The notes below the pieces were generated by a model, which saw only the letters and a list, made by a program, of their open reading frames with translations, had not been told where the DNA came from and ran no database searches. Shown here in pieces: positions 1-11,481 of a stretch of DNA of 64,000 nucleotides; the first letter of the stretch is position 1; each line of letters opens with the position of its first letter. Position numbers and translations under genes: made by a program. Source of the DNA: Locusta migratoria (Eukaryota > Arthropoda > Insecta > Orthoptera > Acrididae); the NCBI GenBank assembly GCA_026315105.1, contig CM048755.1, positions 755,489,301 to 755,553,300 on the forward strand. Direction: 5' to 3'.

Positions 1-59
1 CAACATCACTGTACCGTGATTTCTCCTGACATATGGAATGTTCAAATAACTTACGGGTA

Positions 60-1330
60 TGCACCCAGGTGCAAAAATCGACGTTGGCCGATGTTTCGGC
101 AGGAGCACTCCCTGCCATTCTCAAGGCAATACTGCTGCTAGGAAGAGCTTCGCAACAGCGTTTAAAACCTCGGTTTTCAATGACAGCAGGAAAGACAACA
201 CACACCGAGCAAGCAAGCAAATAAACAAACTGCGCCATCAAAGGGAAAAAGCTGTAAGTGATAAATATCGATAGTAAAAATCAGTTTTCAACAGGTGAGT
301 TACATTAATTTTTTTCTCTCTGTGTTTTGACATGTGAGAGAGCAGGATTCCGTGCACAATTTAAGCAAAAAACCCCATCCCTAATTTCCAACTTTCACTG
401 ATATATATCTGCAGGCTGATTGTTGTCACCACCCATCTCAACGTTAAGGGTTTCTTCGTACCTTGGTACACAGGGCTCACATCATTTCAGGGCCCGGAAA
501 GTTTGTCAGCTGAGATGTCCCATATGGAGGTCACGATTCGCCAGAATGGTTATAGTGAAGAGCAGATTAAGAGAGCGTTGAACTATCGACCTTTGTACAA
601 CGGACTAATAAAAGCACAGAGGTAGCACCCAAGTCAATGGCCTAAATGCAATACGTTGGCAGCATTTACACGATTGGCCGTATCTTGTGTAAAATGATGT
701 ATATTTCGACCACCAACTAAAATTAAGGCCCTGTTTGGCTCCGTAAACGATGATCTAGATTTGCGCAAGGTGGATGTCTAACGTATCCCGTGCAGTTGTG
801 GTGTGTCATATATTGATCAAAGAATCAGGACAGGTGAACTGACCATAAACGTCATACACGTTTAGAACAACGCCACAAATCTACTGCTGCTGAACACAGC
901 CTACACTCAAGTCTCCCTATAGAATATAAAAAATCGGAAATTTCTGCATGCACTTCCAGTTACTGGGATTGTGATATCAAGGAAGCGATTAACATAAAAC
1001 TAGCGGATAACCTTATGAATAGGGATGCCTTCTCTCTCACTTGTCAAATATCAAAGGGATAAAATTAATGCCACCTCACCCGTTGAAAACTGATGTTTAC
1101 TATCGATATTTCTGTCGGTTTTCAGCTATGGTCCTGTGATGGCGATGTGCTTGCTTGCTTGCTCGGTGTGTGTTGTCTTTCCTGCTGTCAGTGAAAACCG
1201 AGTTTGCACATTGCTTCCTCGCTGCAGTATTGCCTTGAGAATGGCATCGTGTGCTCCTGCCGAAATATCCGCAAACGTCAATTTTTCCACCTGGCTGCAG
1301 ACCCCTAAGTTATTAGAACATCATTCTGCT
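60..1330 (+). mobile_element. Penelope-like element remnant with inverted flanking repeats
   Basis: Positions about 60-300 and 1,080-1,320 are inverted copies of each other; for example GGTTTTCAATGACAGCAGG at the left answers CCTGCTGTCAGTGAAAACC at the right. Between them the plus strand reads as the C-terminal half of a Penelope-like polyprotein: NGYSEEQIKRAL near 550, then IKALFGSVNDD and, after an in-frame stop, RIPCSCGVSYIDQ near 785-820. The last string is the cysteine-rich start of a GIY-YIG endonuclease. Penelope-like retroelements encode a reverse transcriptase plus GIY-YIG nuclease and often have inverted terminal repeats, which fits. Several stops make it inactive. The RT part is missing, so this is a truncated copy. 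Confidence 0.75.
720..880 (+). pseudogene. GIY-YIG endonuclease fragment of a Penelope-like element
   Basis: The frame starting near 722 reads IKALFGSVNDDLDLRKVDV, a stop, then RIPCSCGVSYIDQRIRTGEL and ends at another stop near 861. The C-S-C-G-V-S-Y-I pattern matches the zinc-linker plus YIG start of Penelope GIY-YIG nucleases, where the canonical form is Y-I-G-Q-T; here Gly and Thr are replaced (Y-I-D-Q-R). Two stops and the altered active-site residues mean it is dead. It lies between the inverted repeats of its parent element. Confidence 0.65.
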
Positions 1331-3448
1331 GACTTACCAAGTCACAGGACACATGACGAGGCGAGAAAGCTAACTCCTAGCGTAGTCCATGCTACAACGA
1401 AATCCAGCTCCGTTGCTTGTATAAGGTTGACAATGGTCTTCAGCGTATAACAATAAAACAATAATCATGATGAAGATGATAATTTTACGACACTCCAGCG
1501 TATAAGGTTACAGAAGGCTCTGACTGTCCTTCAGTTGAGCGGTAATTGTTGAAAGCTTGGCGTAAATTCGAGGTACGTCAAAACAAAAATACTAAAGCTA
1601 ATCTTTAGACGCTTGCTACAAAGCAGAATCTGTGAAAAATCTCTGAAATATTAAATCTGACGTCAGTTGTGCTAAAAGGTTGTTCATCAGTTTTAAGCAA
1701 CGATTTCAGTTAATATATTCCCCTCAATTTAGTTCTGAAACGATGACGCTTGTAATGTTTGAAAATTGAGTACTCTGTTTATACAGGTTGAAAATCTTTG
1801 CTCTCTCAAACTTTCACACCTGTATATTTATAAAAACGGATAATGGTGGAACAAGTGGATGTCACAAATCGGAGGGGAGGCAGGATACTGAAACAAATCC
1901 CAAGAACGAAGTAAGCTTTCTGTTGAAATGAAGCGACTCCATTTGGGAATCGTTTGTGTTTGATTTACGATTTACGTGACCAGTTTAAACTTATTGGCTA
2001 GAGCCACGATGCAGAAGTTTGATATTCAGTGACAATTATTTTGCAAGGCGAGCGCACCGTTCATGACGAAGGGTGTTTCCTTCCCTGCGTCATTTTGCAA
2101 AGTGTCTCAATGTGTAAGCGTGCTGCACTTGACAATGGAACACCGGCTTTCCTTAGCACTGGGCAAAAATGTTCCATATACGAGGAAGAATCAAAGAGTA
2201 AGTTAGACTTGACACCACATACATGTGTGGCTGCCGGCTGATGTGCGACTTTCCAGCTATCAAATACTATATAGCACTATCAGTGGCAGCTTCTCTACAA
2301 GTTTATTTCAAGTAAAGTTTGTCATTTTGCGACATCCTATTTCTTAAACCTGCTTATAGAGGTGGAAGCAGCCTGCAGTGTTCTGTTCCGGTGTAATTGG
2401 GAGGGCTGAGTGTCTTCACCATCGGCAACGGTGTATTATCTCTCATCAGCAGCTCTACATATTTAGAACAATTTTTATTTCAGAATTTTTCGAGTATCGG
2501 TTTGGTGCATATTTCTTACTTCCATGTATTTCTTCTGTTTATACAGTCCACATTCAGATTTTACAAAAAGAAATCGGCTTTGTACATTGATTAACTTTAA
2601 GCGTTTTCCATGCTTCGTTTAGTCACAAATTAGTAAGAATTTCTTTTTCGTATACTGGTATTTTAGTACACGCTTTCTTTGGTCTGGGAAGGTATTCTTC
2701 TTTCGGTACCTTTTGACAAAGCTGTAGTCTTCCGAGCCACAATTCATGCAGTCTTCCGAGTTATTCCCTGTTTCTTCGAAAGTCTCCATAGTTTCTAACC
2801 AGTTGCGATTATTCGAGTGAATGTCAAAAAAACTAACAAATAACAATTTGTCGGTCCTCGGGGAAAGTAGGTGCTTGTCACTGGAAAGCACGTTCTTCAT
2901 ATTTATTTTGCAAGACTGAGAACGTTAATTGGGTTCCAATTACTGTGAAACTGGAACACAAAAACAGTATTAACAGGTATGTATTACGAAAACACAATAA
3001 ACATTAATTCAGTTTTATTTTTTCCACTTTTATGGATATCAAACGAATTGTCAATACGTGTAGAATAGTGTCAGAGAAACTGTCTACACAACACGAATAT
3101 TTGCGGGTCTGCCAATCGTGGCAACCGTACTACCTTAGTGTGTTGGGATACTTTTGATCTGGCAGTGTATGTGCAAGTGAATGAACGGTAGCGGCTGGTG
3201 GTGTGTTGTCCGGGTGGGAAAGCGAGCGCGACCGACACAATGGCGGCCCGGCCACGCCCCCCAATTAGCTTCCTCTGCCGGAAGCCAAATCACAAACCTG
3301 CTGCCCACAAAGCACTAACGCGCCCTCTACGTCCTACCGTTTTTAGCGCTCAACTTTTACTTTCTGTAATATGAGACACAGATTCTTAAGAATTTTTTTG
3401 ACTTTCACACATCTATTGCAGAAATATCCTTTGCACATTCATTTGCGG
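1331..3448. other. Unassigned AT-rich sequence
   Basis: I see no recognisable gene, RNA or repeat boundary here. Short open frames occur on both strands, for example a 93-codon minus frame at 2,619-2,900 with two Cys but no recognised domain. A GC-rich patch at about 3,180-3,330 contains ATGGCGGCCCGGCC and may be an old LTR or MITE end, but no matching second end was found. Confidence 0.3.
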
Positions 3449-3458
3449 GATAGTCGTT

Positions 3459-3655
3459 GCCGCCGTGGTGGCCGAGGGGACTGAGGCGCGCCAGTCACGG
3501 TCTGCACGCCCACTACGGTCGGGGTTTCGAATCCCCCCTCGGGCATGGATATTTGTGCCGTCCTTAGGATAAGCTAGATGATAAGTAGTTTGTAAGTTTA
3601 GGGACTGATAACCCCGTAGTTAAGTCCCATAAGCTTAACAAACATTTGAAAATTT
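3459..3655 (+). mobile_element. tRNA-derived SINE, type 1, full length
   Basis: The tRNA-like head has an A box (GTGGCCGAGGGG) and a B box (GTTTCGAATCCC), followed by the family body and a tail with GGGACTGATAACCCCG...AAGTCCC and AACATTTGAA. A 10-bp target-site duplication GATAGTCGTT lies at 3,449-3,458 and 3,656-3,665, fixing both ends. The head resembles the long-variable-arm tRNA class (Leu/Ser), an inference from the A box. Confidence 0.93.
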
Positions 3656-3754
3656 GATAGTCGTTCGAGGTGTGCGCTCTGTAGAAAGCGCAAGACTTCA
3701 CTAAAAACAAAAGAAGAAAGAGTGGAGTAAAAATCGTAGAGGGAGACCGAGGGA

Positions 3755-3946
3755 GCCGCGCGGGAGTAGCCGAGCGGTCTGGAGCGCCACGTTACGGATC
3801 GCGCGGCCACCGGCGTCGGAGGTTCGAATCTTCCCTCGGGCATGGATGTGTGTTGTTAGGTTAGTTTAACTTAGTTTAAGTAGTTTATAACACTAAGGAC
3901 TGATGACCAACGTAGTTTGGTCCCATAGAATTACAAACATTTGAAC
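3755..3946 (+). mobile_element. tRNA-derived SINE, type 2 subfamily
   Basis: A second SINE lies 100 bp after the first. Its A box is GTAGCCGAGCGGTCT and its B box GGAGGTTCGAATCTTCC. The tail carries GGACTGATGACCAACGTAG and TTACAAACATTTGAAC. An 11-bp duplication AGACCGAGGGA at 3,744-3,754 and 3,947-3,957 brackets it exactly. It differs from type 1 in the anticodon-arm region and in a TTAGTTTAAGTAG body motif. Confidence 0.92.
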
Positions 3947-3957
3947 AGACCGAGGGA

Positions 3958-4720
3958 CGAATACAGTAAGTAGATTCAAAAGGCTGTAGGTTGCCGTTCG
4001 TATTCTCAGATCAAGACACTTGCACAGCACGGGGTAGCGTGGAGAGCTGCAACAAACCAATTTGCGGACTGGAGACCGCAGCAACATGAAAATGTTAACG
4101 ATTGTAGCGTCTAAACATTAATCAGGTATGAAGGCTAGTGCAAAATCCTGTAACACGCATAGAAAAGTAATCTGAACAAATGTATCAGCTGAATTTAATA
4201 CTATATGGAGAAAATGTTGTTCGTGCCACTGAGTCCTTCCACCTTCAAAGACGATTGTGGTGATCGACAGCTGTAGCTCTTTCTCTAATTCCAAGCAGTA
4301 AGAAGATCGATATGTTGTATAAAGAAGCCGTCACAGGGAACTAGGTTCCTATATTTGAAAAGTGTTTTGAACAGTATACACTCCCCTGTTGTTTTAGTTT
4401 AGAGGGGACTACAATGCTAGATCACGAATCCCCTCCCCGAAGTAAGTCAGCTACTGAGTTTCCTACACCACAACACTGCTGATATGAGTTTTCTCGTGCA
4501 AAATGCAACACTCATTACAATACTTACAAACTTGTACGATACCACGATTATACAGTAAATACAGTGCTCTCAAGTAAATCGGTGATTTGCAGGTATTACA
4601 ATATGTGATTTCAGGATTCATTTGGGACTGAAAGGAACGCATATCGCGTAGTCTAGCTTCAAAGTATTTCAAGTTTTACTCCGTGCCGGAAGGATGTGTT
4701 CTAGGTGGGCTTACTGAGCT
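3958..4720. other. Unassigned sequence
   Basis: No gene or repeat is recognised. A 69-codon minus frame at 4,463-4,672 contains several Cys residues but matches nothing I know. Confidence 0.3.
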
Positions 4721-4734
4721 GGCAATAGCGTTCT

Positions 4735-4924
4735 AAATGTTCAAATGTTTGTTAAGCTTAAGGGACTTAACTGCGGGGTCATCAGTCCCTAAACTTATAA
4801 ACTACTTAGGAACTACCTTATACTAAAGACGACACAAACATCCATGCCCGAGGGGGTTTCGGATCCCCGACCGTAGAGGCCGTGCAGACTGTGACTGGCG
4901 CGCCGCAGACCGCTCGGCCACTGC
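4735..4924 (-). mobile_element. tRNA-derived SINE, type 1, minus strand
   Basis: The family is read in reverse: the tail (CAAATGTTTGTTAAGC, GGGACTTAACTGCGGGGTC) comes first and the B box is damaged (GGTTTCGGATCCCC). A duplication GGCAATAGCGTTCT at 4,721-4,734 recurs at 4,925-4,938; its first two bases could also belong to the element. Confidence 0.92.
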
Positions 4925-5180
4925 GGCAATAGCGTTCTCTCCGCGAATAACACGGTGCACTGCAACTACGGTCCACAGGAGCTAAAATAGTGAAATAGAT
5001 ACAATTTCAACTTTTATACATTTTAAATTATTAAATCCTTGTTACGTCGTCAGCAAACATAGTGTGTGTCCACGAAAACATGAAAACTTCAGTGGTGACG
5101 ACGGAAGTGGATGACATAGGTACCATCTGAAATATATTCGTTTGTCTCCTAGTGTTATAAACTCTTATCGAATTCCAAAA

Positions 5181-5260
5181 GCCGCGGTGGAGTAGCAGAG
5201 CGGTCTAAGGCGCGTCGCTGCAGTTGCTCGCCTCGGAGGTTCGAGTCCTCCTTCGGGCAT

Positions 5261-5304
<44 letters not shown>

Positions 5305-5403
5305 GTGTTATCCTTAGGTTACTTTACCTTAGTGTAGTTTGTAAGATACGGACTGATGACCACGCAGTTTGGTCCGATAGATTTACAAACATTTGAACAT
5401 TTT
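5181..5403 (+). mobile_element. tRNA-derived SINE, type 2, with (GT)n expansion
   Basis: The A box is GGAGTAGCAGAGCGGTCT and the B box GGAGGTTCGAGTCCTCC. After the head, a TG/GT run (about 5,262-5,308) has expanded from the GGGTGTGTGTTGTCC motif present in sister copies. The flanking duplication GAATTCCAAAA / GAATTCTAAAA lies at 5,170-5,180 and 5,404-5,414 with one mismatch. Confidence 0.9.
5262..5308. repeat. (GT)n microsatellite inside a SINE
   Basis: About 23 dinucleotide units, interrupted once by GC near 5,299-5,300, lie inside the SINE at 5,181-5,403. Confidence 0.95.
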
Positions 5404-6238
5404 GAATTCTAAAATGACAGAAACTGTAAGAACGCATTTGAATCCACCCTATTGAGCAGTTTCGTTGTAAAAGGCGAAATTATGCTATGATATTCCGGAA
5501 ATCGCCTTTCATTATCTTACGATTTTCTGAGAGGCTTATTTAAGTGAACACGGATTTTCTACTTTAAAACAATCCCGGGATCGACTGTAATGATACCCAT
5601 GTAAATTTAAGCAACGGTATTACTGAACTTGAAAATAATACGAAATTAGTAAAATATCATTGTTTCAAACAGAACATAATATTCTACTATCAGTTTCTTT
5701 TATAATAGTACTGCCAATACATATTACTTATGCGTTTAAGGAAAATGGTAAAAGGTCTGATTGAAGTCTATTTTTATACTGACATAGTTTATTTTTCATG
5801 AACCTTGTGGTTCCAGCTCACAACTAAGACGTCAAAGTGGTCCCTGGTCTAAAAAAGGTTGGGAGCCACTGGCTTAGATGAGCAAGAAAAGTATCCCAAA
5901 ATTTACGATGTCGTAGCCATTGATTAAGGGGTTAAAACAGTTGTTCAGTTGAAACAAATGAAGTACGCCAGTGCGGCACTGGATTGTTCGGACATTTTCA
6001 TATTATAGGGACTATTATTCTTTTTAATACCATGAATGCTAAACCCGTGGCTGAAAGTTAAATTCTAGGCGCAATACTAAGGGGTTCATTTGAAAATAAT
6101 CTTTTGTTGAACGTTCAAGCAACAGAATTTCCTATCTAAAACATTAAATGAAATTTCTGAAGGCGTAGTGCATACCGCAAATCTTTGAGAGTCGTAATGG
6201 CAGCGTCACCTTTGTAATAAATGCCAGAAAATAATTGT
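5404..6238. other. Unassigned AT-rich spacer
   Basis: Apart from the possible hAT end at about 5,826-5,871, no feature is recognised. Confidence 0.3.
5826..5871 (+). mobile_element. Possible terminal end of a hAT-type element
   Basis: Read on the minus strand from 5,871 the sequence begins CAGTGGCTCCCAACC followed by TTTTTTAGACCAGGGACC. Many hAT transposons begin CAGTGGTTCCCAACC followed by a T-rich run and a GGGACC motif. Only this end is recognised. The 8 bp just outside it are GCTTAGAT, and I did not find a partner end preceded by the same 8 bp. Confidence 0.4.
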
Positions 6239-6400
6239 GGCCGCGGCGGAATAGCCGTGCGCACTAAGATGCCCTGCTCCGGTGCGCGGGGCCCGTTCAC
6301 CATCGGAGGTTCGAGTCCCCCCTCTAGTTTAAGTACTTTGTAAGTTTATGGACCGATGTCAACTGTAGTTGGGGCCCATTGCTTCACAAAAATTTCATTT
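6239..6400 (+). mobile_element. Diverged tRNA-derived SINE, type 2, internally deleted
   Basis: The head reads GGCCGCGGCGGAATAGCCGT with B box GGAGGTTCGAGTCCCCC. The segment normally between the B box and the TTTAAGTA body is missing, so the copy is about 160 bp rather than about 195. The tail ends near CACAAAAATTTCATTTGAAA. A short GAAATAA-like flank repeat is possible but unclear. Confidence 0.75.
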
Positions 6401-6833
6401 GAAATAACGGTGCTTGCAATGCACAACTGTAGGCTGCACCTGTTCCTCGTATGACTTAACTGCTTCCGGGAACCGTAATAACAGTCGTTCTGGCTTTTAT
6501 GAAGAGTACATTTTTTGAGCTGAGTCAAATACAGCTTCCGACACAGTGTTGGTCCTCTGTAGATCTTCCAGCATTTCAAATACAATTATACAATATCCGA
6601 CACCGCGGTCAGGAGCCACACACTCTTAATATCATTTACTTCTATTAAAGTATATTTTCACCCTATATACACTGTGCAGTTGAATGTCCCTCTTAGAGTG
6701 CTACCCAAACAGCTGACAGTGTGATATGGACCTTAAACCGACTGTTTGCCATGTAATGAGCTGAGGCTGTTAGTTTTCTTCTGTTGTATAACAATTACGC
6801 TGTTTTTAAACTTTCGGAAAAAGTGCGCGTTTA

Positions 6834-6859
6834 GAGAGAGAGAGAGAGAGAGAGAGAGG
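6834..6859. repeat. (GA)n microsatellite
   Basis: A pure AG/GA run of about 13 units. Confidence 0.95.
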
Positions 6860-8889
6860 AGCACATAAAGCCATTTTCAGATGACAGAATCCTTAGCCAG
6901 GGGATGGAGGTAGCTCTCTGAACCCTACTAGTTCAGTCGACTCTGCAATCCGTCAGAGCAGAAGCAACTCAAGTGCCAAAGCGTAAGCTGCAATAGGTCA
7001 GGCTCAACCAACATATTTCCTCATTTCTGGAAAATACCGCCAAGATAAAGTTAGAACGAGTCCATGTCAGACCTACGTCCCTCTCGCGAAGCTTGTGGTA
7101 AATCAAATGGCTTGCGGAAATACGCGCAGTCAGCGAAAACTGAGCCCTTCTAGGAAACGTATCCCTTAGATCTTCTGGTTATTAATAGCGTTTTCATTCA
7201 GGACCGGTTCCAAAACAGTATTCTACTCGAGGGATAAATCATTTCACCTCCTCAGATATTAGATCTTGCAAATCTAAAAATAAATCTGAAACTTGTGAGC
7301 GGGTAAATGAATTGTTTTTCATTATTAAATAAATTTCTGCGTAACAGAAATAATCTCCTGAATCTTGTTTCAAAGGTAACTATTAAAAGACGAAACAATT
7401 CAGTTCATTTTACGTGCAGCTATGAGATTCATACAAAGCACTTAGTGAACGCAGAAAAAAACTATACCTACGGTACTGTTATAGCTTCTATGAAAGTGTG
7501 CTACCAATTAAACTGAAAGAATCTCAAAATATTTTTACTTTAATAATAGCCTTATAATTTATAAATTATTTCACTTACCATTGGAAAAATTTGGTATAGT
7601 GATACAAATATTATCATCTACTAATCTTATGTCGAAGTGTTAAGCGTGAGACGAAGTTCAGTGTTACATGCAAATAATACTCAAAGAAAATTGTAACGGG
7701 CTTCAAGTAGTATTGTATTTCTTGTTAGGGTAGGTCCTGGCTGAAATTTGAACCCAGTTGTATGGGGGGCCTTATCGAAATAATTTATATTTCAAATACA
7801 GTTATACTAATTAGGACAATGTGGAACACCCGATTAATTTGTACTTCTGTTAGAGTGCTGCCCACACAGACAATTGTATCACTTGAGCACCATGTTTGCT
7901 TTTAATGAACTGAGGATATTTCTTTTCTTCTGTTATTTTACAATTACGGTTTCTTAAACTCTCAAAACTGACTCATACAAGCATACGTTTTTGCAATTCA
8001 AGTTCTGTAGGGTTCGCACATTACGTGCATACAGACTCGCGAAAGGAGTTACGTTCATCACTTGCTAAGTTAAACATAGTAAGGAAAAAAGTTAATAAAA
8101 TAAATTAGACTGTGATTCCGTGAATGGTTGTGATTTGTTCATTAATTTTTTAGCTGGGCAGCAGACGTGATTTCAGCTATTCTCCCTTCTAGGGATGAAG
8201 TGAGACGGGCCTTTTAGTAGAGAGGAATGCGCAGAGTGCGACGTGGCAGCCAAACAAACACACAATGTACCACTTGACGCTCCTATTCACTACCCGTCTA
8301 ACAATGAGTCTTTTCACTAGATACTATGTAGTGAATCCGTCTACAAGTATATTTGGCTACGCCGTTAAATAATACTGTGGGTAAAATTGCATATAGCCTC
8401 ACTTTTTTAGCAAATTATTTATTTCGCAATACTTAGCTGTCGGCTAGTCGTCAGCGATGACGTCTCCAAATATAATTTTTTTAATGATTTTGTGGTTTAC
8501 AAAACTTGTAAGTTATACAAGCATATGAATTTTTCATATTTGATGAAACTTTAAGTTTTACAGCGTAGACGAATACCTTATTATATGCTGTGATAAACTA
8601 AGACTTGATTAAAGATACGTTAGTGCAGGCGAACTATCCCGAAAAATGTCATTGTTATTTGCTACTAGGTGAAAACCCGGCGTTGGGCGGGTATTTCTTA
8701 TTGTATACTCTGCTAGTCATTCTCCCCTTCCCTGCTTTCTCATCACAATCTCTTGCACCCCTCTCTTCGTCCATTTCTTCCAGCCCCTTCTCCTTCTCGC
8801 CAGCTTGCATGGTTCGTCTCACCCTCCCCCTATCAAGGAAAACTCAAATACATCTGTCAGCTTTAGTGGTGATGAGTGAAACAAAGTTA

Positions 8890-8919
8890 TCGTTTTTTTT
8901 TTTTTTTTTTTTTTTTTTT
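8890..8919. repeat. Poly-T tract
   Basis: An uninterrupted run of about 29 T. It could be the A-tail of a minus-strand retroposon, but no body was recognised beside it. Confidence 0.85.
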
Positions 8920-9329
8920 GTAATAACCCCCATGCACCATACAAAAATATATGTGGACATTTTAAAGGTTGACGGTTTAAAGGTCAAGTGTCCAAAAATT
9001 CATCAAGATCGGAGCAAAATTATGGATTTAGTCAAAGTAAATAAACTAGGTACCCTGCGCCATGCACCGAACGAAATTTCGTGTAGACAATGACCTTTGA
9101 AGGCCAAGTGTGCAAACGTCATCAAGAATTGAACAAAACTATACATTTGTAGGCAATAGAAACACACGGAGTCACCGAGAAACGCTTTCTTAGTTTTTCT
9201 CTAATTTTGCAGTAGATTTCCCAAAAATTTTATTTCATACGAATCCTTACCTGATAATTACGAACACAATAAAAAAGATCAGTCGAGCCGTTCTCAAGTT
9301 ATGGCGTGACCAAGGGAAATAGGAATATA

Positions 9330-9550
9330 TGCAGGGTGGTCCACTGATAGTGACCGGGCCAAATATCTCACGAAATAAGCATCAAACGAAAAAACTACAA
9401 AGAACAAAACTTTTCTAGCTTGAAGGGGGAAAACAGATAGCGCTATGGTTAGCCCGCTAGATGGCGCTGCCATAGGTCGAACGGATTTCAACTGCATGTT
9501 TAAAATAGGTACCCCCATTTTATTACATATTCTTCTAGTACGTAAATAAA
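9330..9550. repeat. Left terminal inverted repeat of the mariner-type element
   Basis: It pairs with about 10,650-10,869. Shared blocks include AACAAAACTTTTCTAGCTTG with a GGGGGAAAACAGATAGCGC region, and the AGCGCCATCTAGCGGG complement. The two ends differ by scattered substitutions only. Confidence 0.85.
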
Positions 9551-9799
9551 TATGAATGTTTTATTTGGAACACTTTTGTCGCTTTGTGATAGATGGCGCT
9601 GTAATATTCACAAACATATTGCTCACAATTTTAGACGAACAGTGGGTAACAGGCAGGTTATTTAAAATTAAAACACAGAACGTGGGTACGTGTGAACTTT
9701 ATTTCGGTTGTTCCAATGTGATACATGTACTTTTGTGAAATTATCATACATTATGCGAAAGCAAGTTGTTACTGCGTGATTACCTGTAATTACCTCATG

Positions 9800-10190
9800 A
9801 CTTCAATAAATGCTCAAAATGATGTCCTTCAATGCATTTGGCAATACGCGTAACGAAATTCCTCTCAACAACGAGTAGTTCGCCTTCAGTAATGTTCTTA
9901 CATGCATTGACAACGCTTGACGCATGTTTTCAGGCGTTGTCGGTGAACCACGATAACAAATATCCTTCAATTTTTCTCACAGAAAGAAATCCGTGGATGT
10001 AAGATCCGGTGAACGTGCGGGCCGTGCTTCTACGACCAATCCACCTGTCATTAAATATTCCATTTAAGACTGCTTCAACTTCACGCGAGCCATGTTCCGG
10101 TCATCTTGTAGTAAAATCGGTAGAATATTACGTAAGAAATCAGCATACATCGCACCATTTAGATTGCCATCGATAAAATAAGGGCCAATT
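9800..10190 (-). pseudogene. Transposase C-terminal (DDE/D) region, broken
   Basis: On the minus strand the frame reads GRIIGPYFIDGNLNGAMYADFLRNILPILLQDDRN, then after a deletion and a stop GGLVVEARPARSPDLTSTDFFL, a stop, and EKLKDICYRGSPTTPENMRQALS. The patterns GP-YF-x-G-N-x-N-G and RSPDLT-x-x-D-FFL are typical of insect mariner-type (IS630/Tc1/mariner superfamily) transposases. The stretch that should carry the second catalytic Asp with its APPH-like context is deleted, so the enzyme is dead. Confidence 0.7.
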
Positions 10191-10521
10191 ATCCTTCCTT
10201 CCATAATGCCGCACCATACATTAACCCGCCAAGGTCGCTGATGTTCCCCTTGTCGCAGCCATCCTGGATTTTCCGTTGCGCAGCTAAAACACTTACTTGG
10301 GCATCATCATTTGTTGCAGGTCGTGGTTGACGTTTCATTTGTGGCTGAACACTTCCTGTCTCTTTGAATAACGTAACTATCCGACGAAAGGTTCGGACAC
10401 TTAGATGGTGTCTATCAGGATAACGATTAACATACATAGCACAGGCCCGTTGGGCATTTTGATCACAATAGTCATATATAAATACCATATCGATCTTATC
10501 TGCAATTGGTAAACGGTCCAT
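10189..10521 (-). pseudogene. Transposase N-terminal helix-turn-helix (DUF4817-like)
   Basis: The open frame starts MDRLPIADKIDMVFIYDYCDQ and continues with NAQRACAMYVNRYPDRHHLS and TFRRIVTLFKETGSVQPQMK. This is the DNA-binding helix-turn-helix common at the start of insect mariner-type transposases (M-V-x-I-Y-x-x-C-x-x-N-A-x-x-A, Y-P-x-R). The basic QPQMKRQPRPA linker follows. Downstream the frame loses register (WKEG) before the catalytic domain. Confidence 0.7.
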
Positions 10522-10649
10522 TTTAACACGAGTAATGCATCACGAAGGAAATACCGTCCGCACTGGCGAAATGTTACGCGATACCACGTACTTATACGTT
10601 TGTGACTATCATAAAGCGCAAAAAGTGTTCCAAATAAAACATTCATATT

Positions 10650-10869
10650 TATTTACGTCCTAGACGAATATGTAATAAAAATGGGGATACCTATTTTAAA
10701 AAATGCAATTGACATCCGCTTGACCTATGGCAGCGCCATCTAGCGGGCCAATCATAGCGCCATCTGTTTTCCCCCTCAAGCTAGAAAAGTTTTGTTCTTT
10801 GTAGTTTTTTCGTTTGATGCTTATTTCGTGAGATATTTGGTCCGGGCACTATCAGTGGACCACCCTGTG
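10650..10869. repeat. Right terminal inverted repeat of the mariner-type element
   Basis: Reverse complement of the left repeat, ending GGACCACCCTGTG next to TA. Confidence 0.85.
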
Positions 10870-10871
10870 TA

Positions 10872-11469
10872 GCGGTAATACACATTGTAGGGGTAGAAAT
10901 ACTCTGCCAACCACCTCATTCGTTAACGTCACAGCAGGCGTAAACATAACATATTTTAACACGTTTGCCCGCCATCTGATCCTTGACCTAGCTCATAGTT
11001 ACGCATCTGAGATATAATGAAGAATATCTTTCATAAGTTAAAATATAAAGCGAACCCTTTTCCCCAAGTAAGTAAAATGTGTATACTCTAAATGTAGGAG
11101 CTTTTGTTGACTACAGTATCGCGAATCCGATATGCTGCAGGACAAAAGCATTATTTTTGTACGAACAATCCTCACTACTTTCTGACAACGGATTTTAGCT
11201 CGAAAATATAGTTACGACGAAAGGAGTCTTTCGATAAAAAGGGTCTGGTAGCAGATTTTTCTTCTGTGTATTTCCGAACACAGCCACAGCATTCTGAAAC
11301 TATTATGGATAAAATAGCGCGACATGTATATGTACTTTAATTATCGAAAATAAGGGATTATATATGTCGAGTAACAAATCGTTGGACGGCTTTATCAATG
11401 TTAAAAATTGCACAGTAGAGAATTAGAGCATTTTTTTTAATTTTGACCACCTTACACAAATTCTGCAAT
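10872..11469. other. Unassigned sequence
   Basis: AT-rich, with no recognisable feature. Confidence 0.3.
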
Positions 11470-11481
11470 TAATTACTGACT

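Larger units (their letters stand above)
6401..9329. other. Unassigned AT-rich region with simple repeats
   Basis: There is a (GA)n tract at about 6,834-6,859 and a T run at about 8,890-8,919. Around 8,968-9,022 and 9,089-9,145 are two imperfect direct copies containing AAGTGTCCAAAAATTCATCAAG and AAGTGTGCAAACGTCATCAAG, about 120 bp apart. Near 8,671-8,693 the GC-rich AAAACCCGGCGTTGGGCGGG stands out. No coding or element ends were identified. Confidence 0.35.
9330..10869 (-). mobile_element. Mariner-type DNA transposon with ~200-bp terminal inverted repeats
   Basis: The left end (GCAGGGTGGTCCACTGATAG...) is mirrored at the right end (CTATCAGTGGACCACCCTGT). The inverted repeats continue for roughly 200 bp through AAATATCTCACGAAATAAGC, TAGCGGGC and ATGGCGCTGCCATAGGTC. 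TA dinucleotides at 9,328-9,329 and 10,870-10,871 flank the element, as expected for Tc1/mariner. Inside, the minus strand carries a broken transposase with an N-terminal helix-turn-helix and a C-terminal DDE-type segment. Length about 1.54 kb. Confidence 0.88.

Noticed and set aside
3459..3655. Genuine tRNA genes at the SINE heads
   Set aside because: The tRNA-like part has lost a consistent cloverleaf, is always followed by the same body and tail, and is bracketed by target duplications; these are SINEs.
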